From Pseudo-nitzschia pungens (Eukaryota > Bacillariophyta > Bacillariophyceae > Bacillariales > Bacillariaceae), in assembly GCA_037355855.1 (NCBI GenBank), contig CM074759.1, positions 1,860,001-1,924,000 of the forward strand: a stretch of DNA of 64,000 bases. Reading direction: 5' to 3'. Of this stretch, positions 30,441 through 42,500 are shown piece by piece (the stretch's first letter is position 1; each line of letters opens with the position of its first letter). The notes beneath the pieces are model-generated. The model was not told where the DNA came from. It saw only the letters and a list, made by a program, of their open reading frames with translations, and made no database searches. The position numbers and the translations under genes were made by a program.

Positions 30441-31890
30441 AATCAGTGGGTTCCATGCTCTCTCGGTCGGTCACTCGTTTTCATCGAATCGAATGGGTTG
30501 CTCAGTCGCTCTGCGGCATGAGCCGATGGTAGATGTTTGGATGTGTTTGAATCAGTGTGTAAGCCGCCTTTCCGGACGGCAATTTACAATGGGCACAACG
30601 AGAACAGTGAGAACATCATCCATCATGCACTCAACAAGACCTAAGATCCAGTTCGTAGTTCGTAAGTTACGGTAAACCTTAGTTCGTAGTGGTCGTTTTC
30701 GAAAATCACCGTGATGAGACAGATATGAGACACAACGAAGAAGACACGAGACACCAACGCCGATGGGTGAAGCAGATTTGAATCTATCCCGCGGGATTGA
30801 CCAGGTTTTTTCAACTGGTAAGGTATTTCTACTAGTAGTACTGGATCTCAGGAACATGGCACTTCTTGGTGTGGCACTACTGACAAGAAGCATATTGCTG
30901 CTACTGCTACTGCTACTGCTGCTGGTACTACTCTTTTTCAAGATCAAACTGCAGCCAACTATGTCTCTGGATGATAGTGACTGTCCAATATTAGTGATTC
31001 CTCTAGTAAGTAGTATCAACAGAACAAGCAAAAAAGGTGCACAGCTTGCAGCAAAGATGCCTGCAGAAATTGTTGCTGCAAGTGAAGCAATGGCAAACTT
31101 ACTCAAGCCTCCTCCTCCTCCCTCTCTTTCCCCTTTTCCACCACCACCCTGCCAGCGCCTAGTAATCCTTCTTTGTCCAATCCTCCTCGGGTTCTTCTAC
31201 CCTCTCTACCTCTACCAGATTCTGAAGATGTTGATGGTCTCCAGGAGCTTCAGGAACTTGATTACAAAAGAACTTGAAGATTGCGCTGACACCAGCAAGA
31301 AGAAGCCCTCTTCATCAGACACCACACCAAGGACTTCAAATCGGGGTAGAAATGCGCTATAGCAGTACCCACAATTGTAGATGATGAGAAAGCAAGGTTT
31401 TCAAGCACTCACTCTTCGATTAGTCACAGCCATGCTGGAAAGGGGGAACCAAAGGATTTGGAAAGAAGCAGAAGCAACAGGCAGGCTCTTCGAAATATGT
31501 TTAATACGAAGTAGTAGCAGGTAAGCCTTAGTACATCACTAGGCTACGGGACGAAGCACTGATTTAGCACCGTGTCGTATGCAATAAGCAGTCTTCAGCT
31601 GTGTACGTGGCTTCCACGTTGAATCCTACTGGTATATTTTCTACCGCCTCCCCAGAGTGTACCGGTACGTACGCTGCGCTTGTACATTTTACAATTCATG
31701 CCCCTTAATCGTGCCGGTATTTTGATCCGCACTAACACTCTGCAAGATTACATTTACTTTTTCTTCACATCACTCATTGTTTGTCGTTTGTGTTGCTCGG
31801 CACGATCACGAGACACGACACAAAAGACCAAGAGCCCTTCGCTTCCGCAGACGCAATCGTCACATACCGTGCATCCAGTGGAGATCGAAC
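30441..31890. other. Intergenic region with CTG-type repeats, upstream of MED10
   Basis: A long frame on each strand across 30550-31360 is driven by a CTACTGCTACTGCTGCT run near 30895-30930 and Pro-coding CCTCCTCCT runs; neither product has a domain I know. The region also holds GTAAACCTTAG words. I see no supportable gene here; the last few hundred bases should contain the MED10 promoter. Confidence 0.4.
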
Positions 31891-32660
31891 ATGCCTCGAT
31901 CGGCCTCACCGTCACCAAAGAGCACGAGGCATTCCCTCCCTCCGCCCCACGGAGCAAGAGATTTACAGGAGCGCCTCCACATATTGCTCACGCGACTCGC
32001 CAAGACGACGGATCTGATCAAGACATGGCCCGACAGCGAGGGCGACGACGCGTCGACCCACGTCAAAACGACGACAAAGCTCATCACCGCGGTTCTCGAT
32101 GTGGTGAAAGCCCTCCAAGAAGTTGAGGGTGTCATCAAGGCAGACGCTGCGCTGAAGAAATCCCTACAGGAATGCAAGGTGCCCATCAATCTGTTGGATT
32201 TGCTGGATCACGGAAACGGGCTGAATCCTGGTAAGCGAGAGATGATCCATTGCAAAAAATAAAATCGAATCCCGTCGAAAAATGACCGCTCGAGCGGCCA
32301 ACGGCCCGTTGCTTCGGTGCCAGGTTCACACTAACGTTTGAATTGTTGCTCGTCTCCTCCCGCGGTGGTCGGTGACGGACTTTAGATTGTTTTTCGAGGG
32401 GTCTCGTAAAGGAGGCGTTGGGTCAATTGGCCGGGCTCAAGCGCAGGAAATTAGCTCTGCAAATGCTGGGCGCCGAGATCCAGGCCGGTCTGGACAAGCG
32501 CGATGCCGTCGAGAGAAAAGAGGGTTCGGCCTCGACCGGATCTCAAAAACGAAAGTCAGACACCAGCGATCGTCCATCCGAATCCGGACGGCAGGATCAA
32601 ACCGACGACGCAACGGAACGGACGGCCAAGAAGATGCGAACAGAGGCTTCGAATACATAG
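31891..32660 (+). CDS. MED10: Mediator complex subunit 10
   Basis: Two exons: 31891-32230 and 32386-32660. The donor is GTAAGC, the acceptor TTTAG, and the product has 204 residues. MED10 is a middle-module subunit of Mediator, which links activators to RNA polymerase II. The core is unmistakable across the splice: CKVPINLLDLLDHGNGLNP-DCFSRGLVKEALGQLAGLK, matching the VP-x-LLxxxDxGxNPDCF-x-R pattern of the family. The N-terminal half is helical (LQERLHILLTRLAKTTDLI). The C-terminus is a charged, probably nuclear-localising tail with KRKSD and KKMR. The start at 31891 is the first ATG in frame that leaves a family-like N-terminus. Confidence 0.93.
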
Positions 32661-33121
32661 CGTTCCGGAACGTCAAATTCAAGGGCGAGAAGTAAATTCT
32701 GGAGTGCATGGAGAAAACAGAAGTCTTTGCATGGCTTGCGCGATGAGCGATTTCCGCTCAGCTTGCCGAAATTGTGCATTGGACTGGCCTCCAAATCGCT
32801 GCACCCAGACTTTTTTTTTTTTGGAAGCGGTGTCGGTCAAAATGCCATCCATACATCCATACATCCATACATCGTTCATGCACAAGGATGCGGGAATCAA
32901 CTACCATTGTTCTACCGCCGCCGAAAATCTCACTCCGGCTCACTGACCGAAAAGAATCAGCGAAAACACGGTGGGCGACACACGCCGAACCTCCGCAAAA
33001 CGATCCGATTCGTTTGTTGCAATCAGCATTCGGTATCGAATGAGTTGGTAGAATTACAATAGAATTACAATCTATCATTTGCGTCGAAGGTCTATCAAAA
33101 TGGATAAAAATATAGCCGGGT
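32661..33121. other. Intergenic region with CATCCATA repeat
   Basis: No gene is supported. It holds a ten-base T run near 32812 and three to four CATCCATA units at 32846-32873. It lies between the 3' ends of MED10 and the DHSTIDY-repeat gene (convergent). Confidence 0.5.
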
Positions 33122-33991
33122 TCATTCTATCCATGCAAATAAACTCTTGCGGATCAGAGCAACAGCAATGGATGCCAAGACAACCTTAACGTTGAACCAG
33201 TCACCCTCCAGACTCTCGACGTAGCCAACGACGTCGGTGCGGAGACGGTCCAAAACAGTTCGTTGCCGCAACAGTTCTTGCTTTTGTATTTCTTTTCGGA
33301 TCCCGTCGCGAACGACGTCCTTGTCTTCCGACCCCAGGACGTTCTTCGCACCGGGGTCGTCGGATTCACCTATCCTTTCGATGGCTTCGAACACCGTGTT
33401 CATGGTTGCTTCCTTCAATTCTTTTTCCAGGTCCCTCGCGACTTCTCTCAGAACGTTCATTTCGTGCTGTATCGAATCGTCCATGGAACAAAACGTGCTT
33501 TCGTCGCTGGGGAAGAACGGCCTCTTTTTCTTCTTTGTGATCAGGGAGGGAGCTTCCGCGATGTCATTGGAGACGGACACCGTATCTCGTTCGAGGGTGG
33601 GCGACCCCAGCGGAGACGAAACATCGGCGACGCTGTTGAGATCGATGGTCACGTTTCGCGGGGAATGCCGGGACGTCTCGAAATTGCCGTCGCTTCGGAC
33701 CATTTGCACCACCTCCCTGCGGAGAGAATTCAGCATCCTTATCGTTGACTTGTGTTGCTTGCAAAGGCTGTTGTTAGCCAAAAAGCTGTCTTCTTCGTCC
33801 GTATAGTCGATGGTGCTCTGGTCGTAGTCGATGGTGCTCTGGTCGTAGTCGATCGTGCTGTGGTCGTAATCGATCGTGCTGTGGTCATAGCCTATGGTGC
33901 TGTGGTCGCCAAACCCGCCCGTGCGGGTGCTGTCGTTGCTTGTGCTGCACAGATCGGCAACCGTCAATGCCGCTCGTTCTTCCGTCATCAT
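33122..33991 (-). CDS. DHSTIDY-repeat protein with a hydrophobic C-terminal end (unknown)
   Basis: I do not recognise a family. The start is the first ATG in frame (33991; MMTEERAALT), giving 289 residues. The frame stays open 22 codons further to a GTG at 34057 and a bit beyond, so an upstream exon is possible. About 35 residues in comes a perfect-looking heptad: DHSTIGY then DHSTIDY, DHSTIDY, DQSTIDY, DQSTIDY. A helical middle (MNVLREVARDLEKELKEATM) may form a coiled coil. The last residues (VKVVLASIAVALIRKSLFAW) form one hydrophobic segment at the very C-terminus, as in tail-anchored proteins. The repeat is coded by near-identical 21-base units (ATAGTCGATGGTGCTCTGGT type on the plus strand), so it may vary in copy number. 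Confidence 0.7.
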   Translation of the reverse strand: MMTEERAALTVADLCSTSNDSTRTGGFGDHSTIGYDHSTIDYDHSTIDYDQSTIDYDQSTIDYTDEEDSFLANNSLCKQHKSTIRMLNSLRREVVQMVRSDGNFETSRHSPRNVTIDLNSVADVSSPLGSPTLERDTVSVSNDIAEAPSLITKKKKRPFFPSDESTFCSMDDSIQHEMNVLREVARDLEKELKEATMNTVFEAIERIGESDDPGAKNVLGSEDKDVVRDGIRKEIQKQELLRQRTVLDRLRTDVVGYVESLEGDWFNVKVVLASIAVALIRKSLFAWIE

Positions 33992-36606
33992 TGTCGTGTA
34001 GGGTACGCACGTCGTGCACGGGTCAAAACCTCTGAAAATCGGGTTGCTCGTTGACACCGCCGATGTCGCTGATTCTCGATTTTAGTGGACGATTTTAGTT
34101 TAGTGGACGCAGTTGATGGATTCGAATTTCGGAACACCCCGCGAGATCTGGTAGAGAGGAGACGTGATAAATCAAAAATGGAATAGGTTTTTCTTCACGC
34201 CAGGGTGTCTAATTGTTCTTGGATGAAATAATTGATGATTGATGCAATAAGTTAGTTGCCGAAGGGAATGCCGCTTTGATTGATGAATGGTTGATGACCA
34301 AAAGAAGAAGAAGCATTCGTCGCGATTCAACGATCACAACAAGATGGTAGTTTTTGGCAGCTTGCGACTCCTAGTTTGAATACAGTATTCGTAAACTTGT
34401 ACTACTACTTGTACACGTAATGGTAGGTTGGAAGACAGACGTGTCATAGGGGCAAGTCTCTCAATGCGCCAAAAATGCGCACAATCCTTACACAATGTAA
34501 ATTAAGACTTACTCCTTTGAATTAGGAAAAATTTCCCGACTACAGTAGAAGCATTGTAGGGTTACATACGATTACGTACAGCAACATTTTTTCGTTAATT
34601 ACGTACCGTACTCTCAAAATCTAAATTTGTACGATTACCGGGTACAGTAGTGTGGGAAAGGAGAAATTTTGGATAAGATTAGATTAAAATTAAGAACTAG
34701 TGCTATTTTTTTATCTACGAAGTACTTCGTAGAAGTGATTCGTTTTAGTTTTATTGCTCATGCCAACATTCGGGGTGTCTTTCGACGGGCAATGACGCCG
34801 GCATATGGTTTTTAGAGACAAAAATGCCTCTCAGTGCGCGAAGATGTCGCCGACTCGCAAAAATTCTTCGAGCCCTGCGACTTGCGACCCTTCGTTCCAG
34901 TACATTGTACACGTACTTATGCTGTAAACCTTACCATTCGTCGCCATACCTCCGAAGTTACATCGTACCTACTCTCGCAGCTTAAGAGTACGTACGAAGA
35001 GCCTGTCCTGCTGCTCCCCTGAATTGAAATACGAAGTAGGACTTTAAAATAATGGCCTTTCTGATGCCTGAAGATGGATTCTCTGCATTGAACCAGGTTC
35101 TTTTCCAATGCCTTTGGGAAGAGAAGTTACAAAGTGACCAGCCATTTGCCTTCTGCCATTCATTTTTGGAGTGCAATGGTCACTTGGTTTTGCTTGTGAT
35201 ATGGTCAGTGACTCACCTGCACCCCCTTGTAAATGGGCCCAGTGCACAGTCACTATGTACAGTTCTAGCAGAGAAGGTACCAACAGCAAATAGGATTAGT
35301 ACAGGGTTACTGGGAACAGAGCTCCTAGGAATGCTACCAACAGTGAATGGGCCTAGTACAGGGCTACTACTAGTAGTAGGGGAACAATGCTAGCAAAAAA
35401 GCTACCATTGATGGATGTGCCAAAGGGGCTAGTACTAGTAGGAACAGTGTTAGCAAGGATGCTACCAACAGTGTGGTGCACCTACTAGGACAGGACTACA
35501 AGGAACAGCAGTGTCAATACCAACAGGGACAATACAAACACCAACAGTGTGCAGGCTTACAGGCCTACTAGGAACAGTTCCATTGCTGTCAAAGATGTTA
35601 GCACCAACTATGAGGAAAGGGCTACTACTACTAGGAACAGTGCTGCTGATACAACCAACAAGGTTGACAAGAGAGATGAAAGGTCATGTTATGATTAGCA
35701 AGCAATTTCCAAAAGAATGCACCATCAACCCCCCTTCCCTTAGGGAAGGGGAGTACAGCTTCCCCATTCCTTTCATTTTGCAAAAGTTTGTTTTACCCCT
35801 TTCAAACCGCAGAAAATTGTTTTGCTCTGAAGAAAAAAAAACCCAATTGCTACTCTGCATGCCATCACTATGAACTCTGTGTAGAAGAGGTGGTGTGTAG
35901 TGCAGAAAGAAGATCACAATTCACCTTTGCTCATGACTTGGGAGTCAAATCCTTTAGTACAGCAGGGATTGAACTGTATTCCGAACGCAGGTGATTTTCT
36001 GACAACATTTCATTCAGGCAGTGGAACTCAGACTTCATCGAGGTGCACATGAGACTGTCAGGATGGTTTATTTCATTGAAAATCTGTTTTTGAAGAACGC
36101 TCTACGGTAAGGTTTATCCGATGAGCTGCGAGTATCGTGTATGCAAGGTGCAAGGTGCAAGTTGTGATAAAACCTGTGCTAAAAAGGTTTCTCCTCTTAG
36201 GTAACCTTACCGGTAGTACAGTAAGGCTTACTTCAATCAATTACTTCGTAGTTAGTCCCGTATGTACTGTAGATTGTGACAATGGAACATACAGTATCGA
36301 GGTTTCACTACGGGTAACCTTACTGTAACCTTACTGCAATTCATGAAGATTCTTAAAATCAAAATATGATTATCGACGATTTTTCTGATCATTCTTAGTA
36401 TTGCGAATTTTCACTGAGCCTGAAATTACGAAACTACACGTACGTACCAGCCCCCCCGTCCTCCTGGTATATCCGACGTTGTTTCTCTTCTGGACCTGAC
36501 ACAAATAGTAAAGAAGACGCCCTGAATCCTGAACTGGAAAGTAGACTGGGGGTGAAAGCGGTCTTTCTGAAAAAATCGCGAAAAACGAATTCGCTGCCGA
36601 AGAGAA
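33992..36606. other. Long gene-poor intergenic region with degenerate repeats
   Basis: No gene is supported. Bases 35220-35690 contain many degenerate copies of a CTAGTAGGAACAGTGCTAGCAA-like unit (GGAACAGTG, GCTACCAACAGTG, GGGCTACTAC). Bases 34380-34760 and 36100-36340 are rich in GTAACCTTAC and TACTACTACTT words. The minus-strand frame 35289-35044 has no domain. Confidence 0.5.
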
Positions 36607-37518
36607 ATGGCGTCAGCGTGCATTAAGAACTTCGGCGTGAATACCGTCTCGTTGGGTCGAATGGCTCTAAATGCATCATCCAAAACAAAATCTGTTGTTT
36701 TTCTCAGTCGCAGATACTTTGCATCCTGGCCAAAGGTTCGGCCGAAACGAATTCGAATGATAACCTTCGATATCACGGGCACCCTTGTCTCTTTTCGCGG
36801 CACACTCGAAGAGCATTATCTTGGCGCCGCCACAAAACACGGTGTCAAAAACGTAGATAGCAGTCAATTCGCTAGTGCGTTTGGGAGAGCGTACAAGGAA
36901 ACTTCGAAGCTCCATCCCTGTTTCGGAGGAGAGGAAATGACCGCTAAAGATTGGTGGAGAATATGCGTTCTCAAGTCCTTCCAATACGCTGGTGCGACAA
37001 TGGATGATCATACTTCCGAGATGGTATTTCAACGAATCTACAGCACTTTTGGAAGCAGCAATGCTTACGAGATTTTTCCGGATGCCCTTCCTTTTCTCAA
37101 ATGGGCTCGGCGCAACGGATTGGTGTGCGGAGTTCTTAGCAATGCTGATGAACGGTATGGAGACTCGATTTTACCAATGTTAGGGCTGACACACGATGAC
37201 TTACAATTCCAATGTTACAGTAAAGATCTAGGAATCGAAAAACCTGACCCACGCGCATTTATGGCTGCGATGCATAGAGGAGAATCTCTCTTGACCAATA
37301 CAAAGGAGCCTTTGGATCCAAGCAATGTGTTTCATATTGGTAATGATTTTCATAAGGACTTTCAGGGAGCTCGTCGCGTTGGGATGCATGTGGCTCTGTT
37401 GGATCGATATCAAGAGACCGAGCTCGCTAGCGAGTGGAGACGTCGAGGAGTACCAGTATTTACAGATTTATTGGATGTCGTTGAATTCATAGGCCGTAGC
37501 GATTGCGTTTTGGGTTGA
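36607..37518 (+). CDS. HAD-superfamily hydrolase (HDHD3-like), probably organellar
   Basis: A 303-residue single-exon protein. The N-terminal ~45 residues are basic, Ser-rich and lack acids (SLGRMALNASSKTKSVVFLSRRYF), as expected of a mitochondrial or plastid presequence. HAD motifs: I, MITFDITGTLV, where the nucleophile Asp is present but the usual second Asp is Thr; II, GVLSNADER; III, GIEKPDPRAF with Lys; IV, HIGNDFHKDFQGARRVGM. HDHD3-like members often deviate at the second motif-I position. Substrate unknown. Confidence 0.9.
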   Translation: MASACIKNFGVNTVSLGRMALNASSKTKSVVFLSRRYFASWPKVRPKRIRMITFDITGTLVSFRGTLEEHYLGAATKHGVKNVDSSQFASAFGRAYKETSKLHPCFGGEEMTAKDWWRICVLKSFQYAGATMDDHTSEMVFQRIYSTFGSSNAYEIFPDALPFLKWARRNGLVCGVLSNADERYGDSILPMLGLTHDDLQFQCYSKDLGIEKPDPRAFMAAMHRGESLLTNTKEPLDPSNVFHIGNDFHKDFQGARRVGMHVALLDRYQETELASEWRRRGVPVFTDLLDVVEFIGRSDCVLG

Positions 37519-37692
37519 AGCGAAAGGGATGCTACTGCAGACAGCCCGCCGTGCCTCATAGAAATATAGAATGGATCATAAGATTCCTGTCAAATATAAT
37601 ATTAGAATTAATCAAATAAAATTTCATGTTGTTTGTTTCACGTCGCTGAAGCAAGTACAAACCTTAATCAATGATGGTTCCAAACGAACAAA

Positions 37693-38778
37693 TTAACCTG
37701 TGTCGGACCGTCTGTCTTGCAATGCTCTAGGGCGCAGAGTGTCAAACGACTGAACTCGCAACTCGCAATTCGAGAATTCCTCGCCAGACGTCATCCAATC
37801 AATAACACCTGCATGAGAAATAATTGCAATACATTTTTCTTCTCTTGACTCCAACCAGTAATAAAGGTCGCTCATACGGCGATCAAAGCATTCGGCCGGT
37901 TCTCCGAGACAGGCGTACGCTTGACCTTGACCGTGGGGTCGCCACTCAACATAATTTTCAGAGAGTTGCTTCGACGGTTTGAAATGCCAGGCATCGAGAT
38001 AGTTCTTCTCATCGAATTCATCACGGGATTTTCCACGAAAGGATTGTATTCCAATATCATGGCTGTACAGGAAAGCTGTGTCGAAATCAACAAATGGGTA
38101 TCGAAGAGCTAGTTCTGACTTGGGCTTTCCAATATCAGACACAAGATACAGCCGTTCGGCTGCCGCTGCCAGAGCTAAAATCGGTATTTCTTTTCCTTCC
38201 TCTTTACTCTCGATAATATTTTCATACAAAGCTAGTTCGAATGTTTGAAGGGCTCGGGTCAAAGGACTTGTCACAACTAAATCAAGATGATCCAGGAAGT
38301 TGGTATTAGCACTGGTGCTGTTAGTGTTTGGTGGTTGAATCAATCCCAGCGCCTCTAGAGCACCATTCTTCTTTCCTCTTAAATTCTTCAACTTGCAATT
38401 CAATAATTTGGCTTGCTGCAATCCAATTGTAGAAAGCGGTGAGTCGTAAAATTTTTCCTGGTCCTCGACTTCGCGAAAAACATCAGTGAAGTAGGGTTCT
38501 CCAAAACTGATACCTCTCCCACCGAGGTATTCGTTCATGTAAGTCTGACCATGACGGATGAAGACTATTTCTTTGAAACATGACTTTTCCCCCAAAGGTG
38601 AAGACGGGTGAGTTGAAGCTGATGGTGATCTTGCCGCCGACGAAGAAGATAGAATGAGGTAAGATTGCTTTCGTGAGTCCAATCCTCTTTTGTCAAAAAA
38701 TCCTTCTAAGCGATTTTGCAGCGCGTAGGTTCCGGTTGATACCAACAGGGCGAAAGGAAAGGCTGCAGTTAGGAGCAT
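37693..38778 (-). CDS. Histidine phosphatase superfamily protein with N-terminal membrane segment
   Basis: A 361-residue single-exon protein using the ATG at 38778; the frame continues upstream without another ATG. Residues about 2-20 (LLTAAFPFALLVSTGTYAL) are hydrophobic and may be a signal anchor. The catalytic domain has EIVFIRHGQTYMNEYLG (RHG), DLVVTSPLTRALQTFELAL, and the second His in CIAIISHAGVIDWM. An insertion between these (SDIGKPKSELALRYPFVDF) resembles the SixA/PGM-like eukaryote group. The substrate cannot be inferred. Its 3' end lies about 175 bp from the stop of the HAD gene, convergent. Confidence 0.88.
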   Translation of the reverse strand: MLLTAAFPFALLVSTGTYALQNRLEGFFDKRGLDSRKQSYLILSSSSAARSPSASTHPSSPLGEKSCFKEIVFIRHGQTYMNEYLGGRGISFGEPYFTDVFREVEDQEKFYDSPLSTIGLQQAKLLNCKLKNLRGKKNGALEALGLIQPPNTNSTSANTNFLDHLDLVVTSPLTRALQTFELALYENIIESKEEGKEIPILALAAAAERLYLVSDIGKPKSELALRYPFVDFDTAFLYSHDIGIQSFRGKSRDEFDEKNYLDAWHFKPSKQLSENYVEWRPHGQGQAYACLGEPAECFDRRMSDLYYWLESREEKCIAIISHAGVIDWMTSGEEFSNCELRVQSFDTLRPRALQDRRSDTG

Positions 38779-39266
38779 CTGTTGTGGTAAGGCCTCTTCG
38801 GTTTGATCCAAAGCTTCTTGAGATTGCCCTACGAGTACAGTATGATTATTATTCTTTGCAACGACACAGAGAACAAATGGAGGTTACTATTTGGTGCGGC
38901 GCGAGCAGGAGATTATTTTGGTGTAGTTCGACTAGTAGCATTAGCTTGTTCTTGCAATCACGGTCGCGAGATTTCGAAGTGGTTCGAGAAAAATTGATGC
39001 AAGCAACGAACTACAGGCACTGCCGCCCTTTGTCTAGGGGAGGGTGTATTTTTGCGCCAGCTCTAAATAACTTTATTGTCTTCTTGCTGCGGTATTGAAA
39101 CTGTTCGATCAGCATGGTGCACGTACGTACCCATATTCGAAGTGACCCTTTTTGTTGAATCTTTTGCTTCGGCTCTTTTCGTCTTTTCTGCCATCGTATT
39201 TTGTTGCAAAAAAAACTCTCGGCATTCGGTGTCAATCTCACGCAAGTTACTGCGTAATCCTTACTA
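38779..39266. other. Intergenic region left of the TA-flanked element
   Basis: No gene is supported. TA at 39265-39266 is the left target duplication of the element that begins CTAC at 39267 and resumes after the copia insertion at 45609. Confidence 0.5.
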
Positions 39267-39270
39267 CTAC

Positions 39271-39510
39271 TGTTGAAGGAACAAGTAATGTGTTACTAAA
39301 ACAACGGCTTGTCCAGTCTCAAGAAGAAAATGTTATCAAACTTCATAAACTAGATAATTTCCAAAGTGTAAGCATGTGGTCTATTGTCCATCACAGCTAC
39401 ACTTCTTGTTAATGTTGTGGTCTATTTACCACTTTACTAAATGTTTCGATATTCCTCAAACGTACGCATGGCAGACGATTTGATTCGTATGACTCTCATG
39501 ATTCTCAACA
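39271..39510 (-). repeat. 3' LTR of the copia element
   Basis: 240 bp, TGTTGA...TCAACA, same as 45364-45603 by visual comparison. Confidence 0.95.
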
Positions 39511-39527
39511 CACTCCTGCGATATCGA

Positions 39528-42500
39528 TTAATCCACTACTTGGGTGGTGTTTTGGGCTATATCGACCTGATACGATCTATTGCTCTTTGCCTTGTAGTAT
39601 GCCCTCTTATACTCGTTGTATTCCTGTTCAGTGATACCCAGGATAGTATTTCTGAATTTGCGGAATAGTGAACCTTGTAGAGGCTTAGTAAAGTAATCTG
39701 CAATCATTTCCTCTGTTGGCATATATTCGATGGTCACTTCACCTTTCTGTACTTTGTCGGTGACAAAGAAGTATCGTATGTTGATATGCTTTGTTCTCTT
39801 ACCACTACTGGCCTTCCCATGTTTCTCCAGTCGAATGGAGCTTGTGTTATCTTGGTACAGTATTGTGTGTCCCTTGGCGAACGCTGGGTCTATTCTCTCG
39901 TCCGTGTTGTCTGTAACATGTTGGCCTTGTGCCATGAGGAACTGTCTTGCCCAGCAGATAAAGGACATGTTGTCGTCGACACCCACTACTTCGGCTTCGG
40001 TTGAGCTTCGCGTATTCAGTTTCTGTTTGGTGGATGTGGCCATGGCGCCCCCACGACCGAATGTCATATATCCCCCTGAGTGGCTTCTCATGTCTTCATG
40101 TACTGCAAACGCTGCATCCACATGCCAGTACACGTTCCCTGTCTTGTCCCATCCCAATACTAGTGGCAGGAATGGTGTCTCCTTAAGGTATGACAGCACT
40201 CGCTTCAGTTTCTTCCAGTCATCTGTGTCGGGTGACTTGGTTCTTGTGCAGAGGAACGCTATTGCTGTCTGAATGTCCGGTCGTGTTCTCTTTGACATGA
40301 ATAGCAATTTTGCAACGTAGTGGTGGAAAATTATTGACTTCTGCTCGTCTAACTTGGTGCCAGCTGCATTAACCTTGAACAGATGGTCTGCAGCAGGGGT
40401 CACCGCCTCGCATCCATCGAGATCCTTCGGGAGATTTTGTAGTATTTCCTCTAGATAGTCAAACATGCTGAACTTCACCACGCCGGCCTCCGAGTAGTCT
40501 ATAGTCATTCCAACATAGTCATGGATCTTGCCCCGAGTTTCTGTGAGTGGAGATATTTGTCCATACACCTTGTTTAGGTCCTTGATGATTCCGCTGACCA
40601 CTTCCGGATCCTTGTGGGATATCTTTAGATCATCCACGTGCCACACGATTGTGCACTGTTTCCCATTGATCATCTTGTTCATTGTGCAGGCGTCGTATGG
40701 GTTCCATTCGAAGCCCCATTCCTTTAGTGTTCCCGATAGGTTTTCCCAGAACAGTATGGCTGCCCGCATGGTTCCGTATATTGCCTTTTCTGCTTTAGCA
40801 TACAGCATCTTCTTTCCATGCCGATCGATTAGGTGCGGTCGATACATCTTTGGATCAATCCTGCAGAGGAGCTCGGCCATGGTGCCATCCAGTCGGATAA
40901 AGACGTCTTCTCCTTCAGGCATGTCTGTTTGTAGAAACGCTCCGGGGATGTCAACAGTTGCTACATCTCGACCTTCAATTGCATCAATAACGCATGATAA
41001 CATTAGAGCATACAGTGAGACAGTTGGTGAGGCCGCATCTTCTTTTGCTATGAAATCGCGCTGTTTCCGACCGTCAGCGCACCCCCTTCCTTTTACCTTT
41101 CCTTCGCGTTTGCGTTTAAGGAACATTAAATATGGCAGCGCCTGCTGCACCTGCTCTTTTGTCATGGTGCGAGGATCAACAACGGATCCTACCTTCCTGT
41201 CATGGAATTGTTGTAGTTCTTTTAACACCGCATTGACTCCCTCCTCGCCAAAAATCTTCAAACCTTGCTTGACTCCGTACTGCTTCGTTACTTGGCTCGC
41301 GTCAAGGTTGTTATATTGCTCGATCGCAGCCGCCACCAGCATGACCGCCTCGTGATCTCTGCTGATCTTTTGTACTGCTGCTGAAAACCCCGCCGTCGTA
41401 AACATACGGCTCCGGCTGCTCGATGTGAACCCATCCTCCGAGTTGTATTTGTTGTGGGTGCGCCGTACTGTTGTTCGAAGTCGGTGCGCTATAGGTTCGA
41501 GCGTGTTGCGGATTCTATCGCTAATTGCGTCGGGCTCCTCGTTGTTGACACTTTCGTTGTCGTCCGTTGCATCGTTGCCCTCGGGTTGCATCGGTTGGTT
41601 GCCATCGATCGCCGTTGCTACGTCTTCACTGTCGGTTGGAGCATCGGTTGAGGCATCCGGTGGGTTGTCAGTCTCTTCATGCGTTGGGTCCGCCAGCACT
41701 CTATCTTCGGATTCGATGATCGCCTGATCTTCTGCAATTAGGTCGGACAATACGGACTCGTCATCAGACTCTGTTTGTGCATAATCTTGGTCACTGGCGT
41801 TGTCGTCATCACTGTCAATGTCCTCCTCCACTGTGTTAATTGTTGTGTTCCCGGTACTGATGTTCAATCCAGTAGGCATGTTCTCGCGTACTGCGAGCCC
41901 TTCGATTTTGGCGATTACCGCAGTCGTCATTGGGAGGGAGGTGGCAAACTGCCGCCGGATGCGCTTTCCGGTGTCGATGTTGTAAGCCCAGAACCCACCG
42001 GTTAGGTCCCCAGTTGGGCGCAGATACACTGCGTCGTCGGTTCGCGCTCGCATACTGTTGTCCGTATCCCCGTGATGGGCCTGGATGCTCTCTAGAAATT
42101 GGAATCCCATATTACCCACATCCAACACCGTGCCAGTCATAAGTTCTCGAGCTGTGATTGTTGGGGACACGCTGGTGGTTCGGCAGTTGAGCCAATATAT
42201 TGCAGAGTACACCATTTCGATAATCAGTCTTCGTGGTAACTTCTTAACAGGGAGGCTGCTCATCATTGCACGTATGTTCTCCTTGACCGTACGGATGCTG
42301 CGTTCCACTGTTGGTTCGTGTGCCTTAGCCGACACGCACGTGAGCCGAATGGGTGGTGTCATCCGCAGCAGATCATCTCGCGTACATTCAAAATCATTGT
42401 CCCCGCGCACTTCAACTACGGAGAACCCTCGACTTGCATACTGCCCAGCTAGAGTTTCGATACAGTTTAGAATTGTTGGCTTCTTTGTGTCCGCAATCGC

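Noticed and set aside
30552..31362. Overlapping 184- and 199-codon frames on opposite strands
   Set aside because: Both rest on CTACTGCTG and CCTCCT runs; no domain, no plausible splice partners, and each is the shadow of the other.
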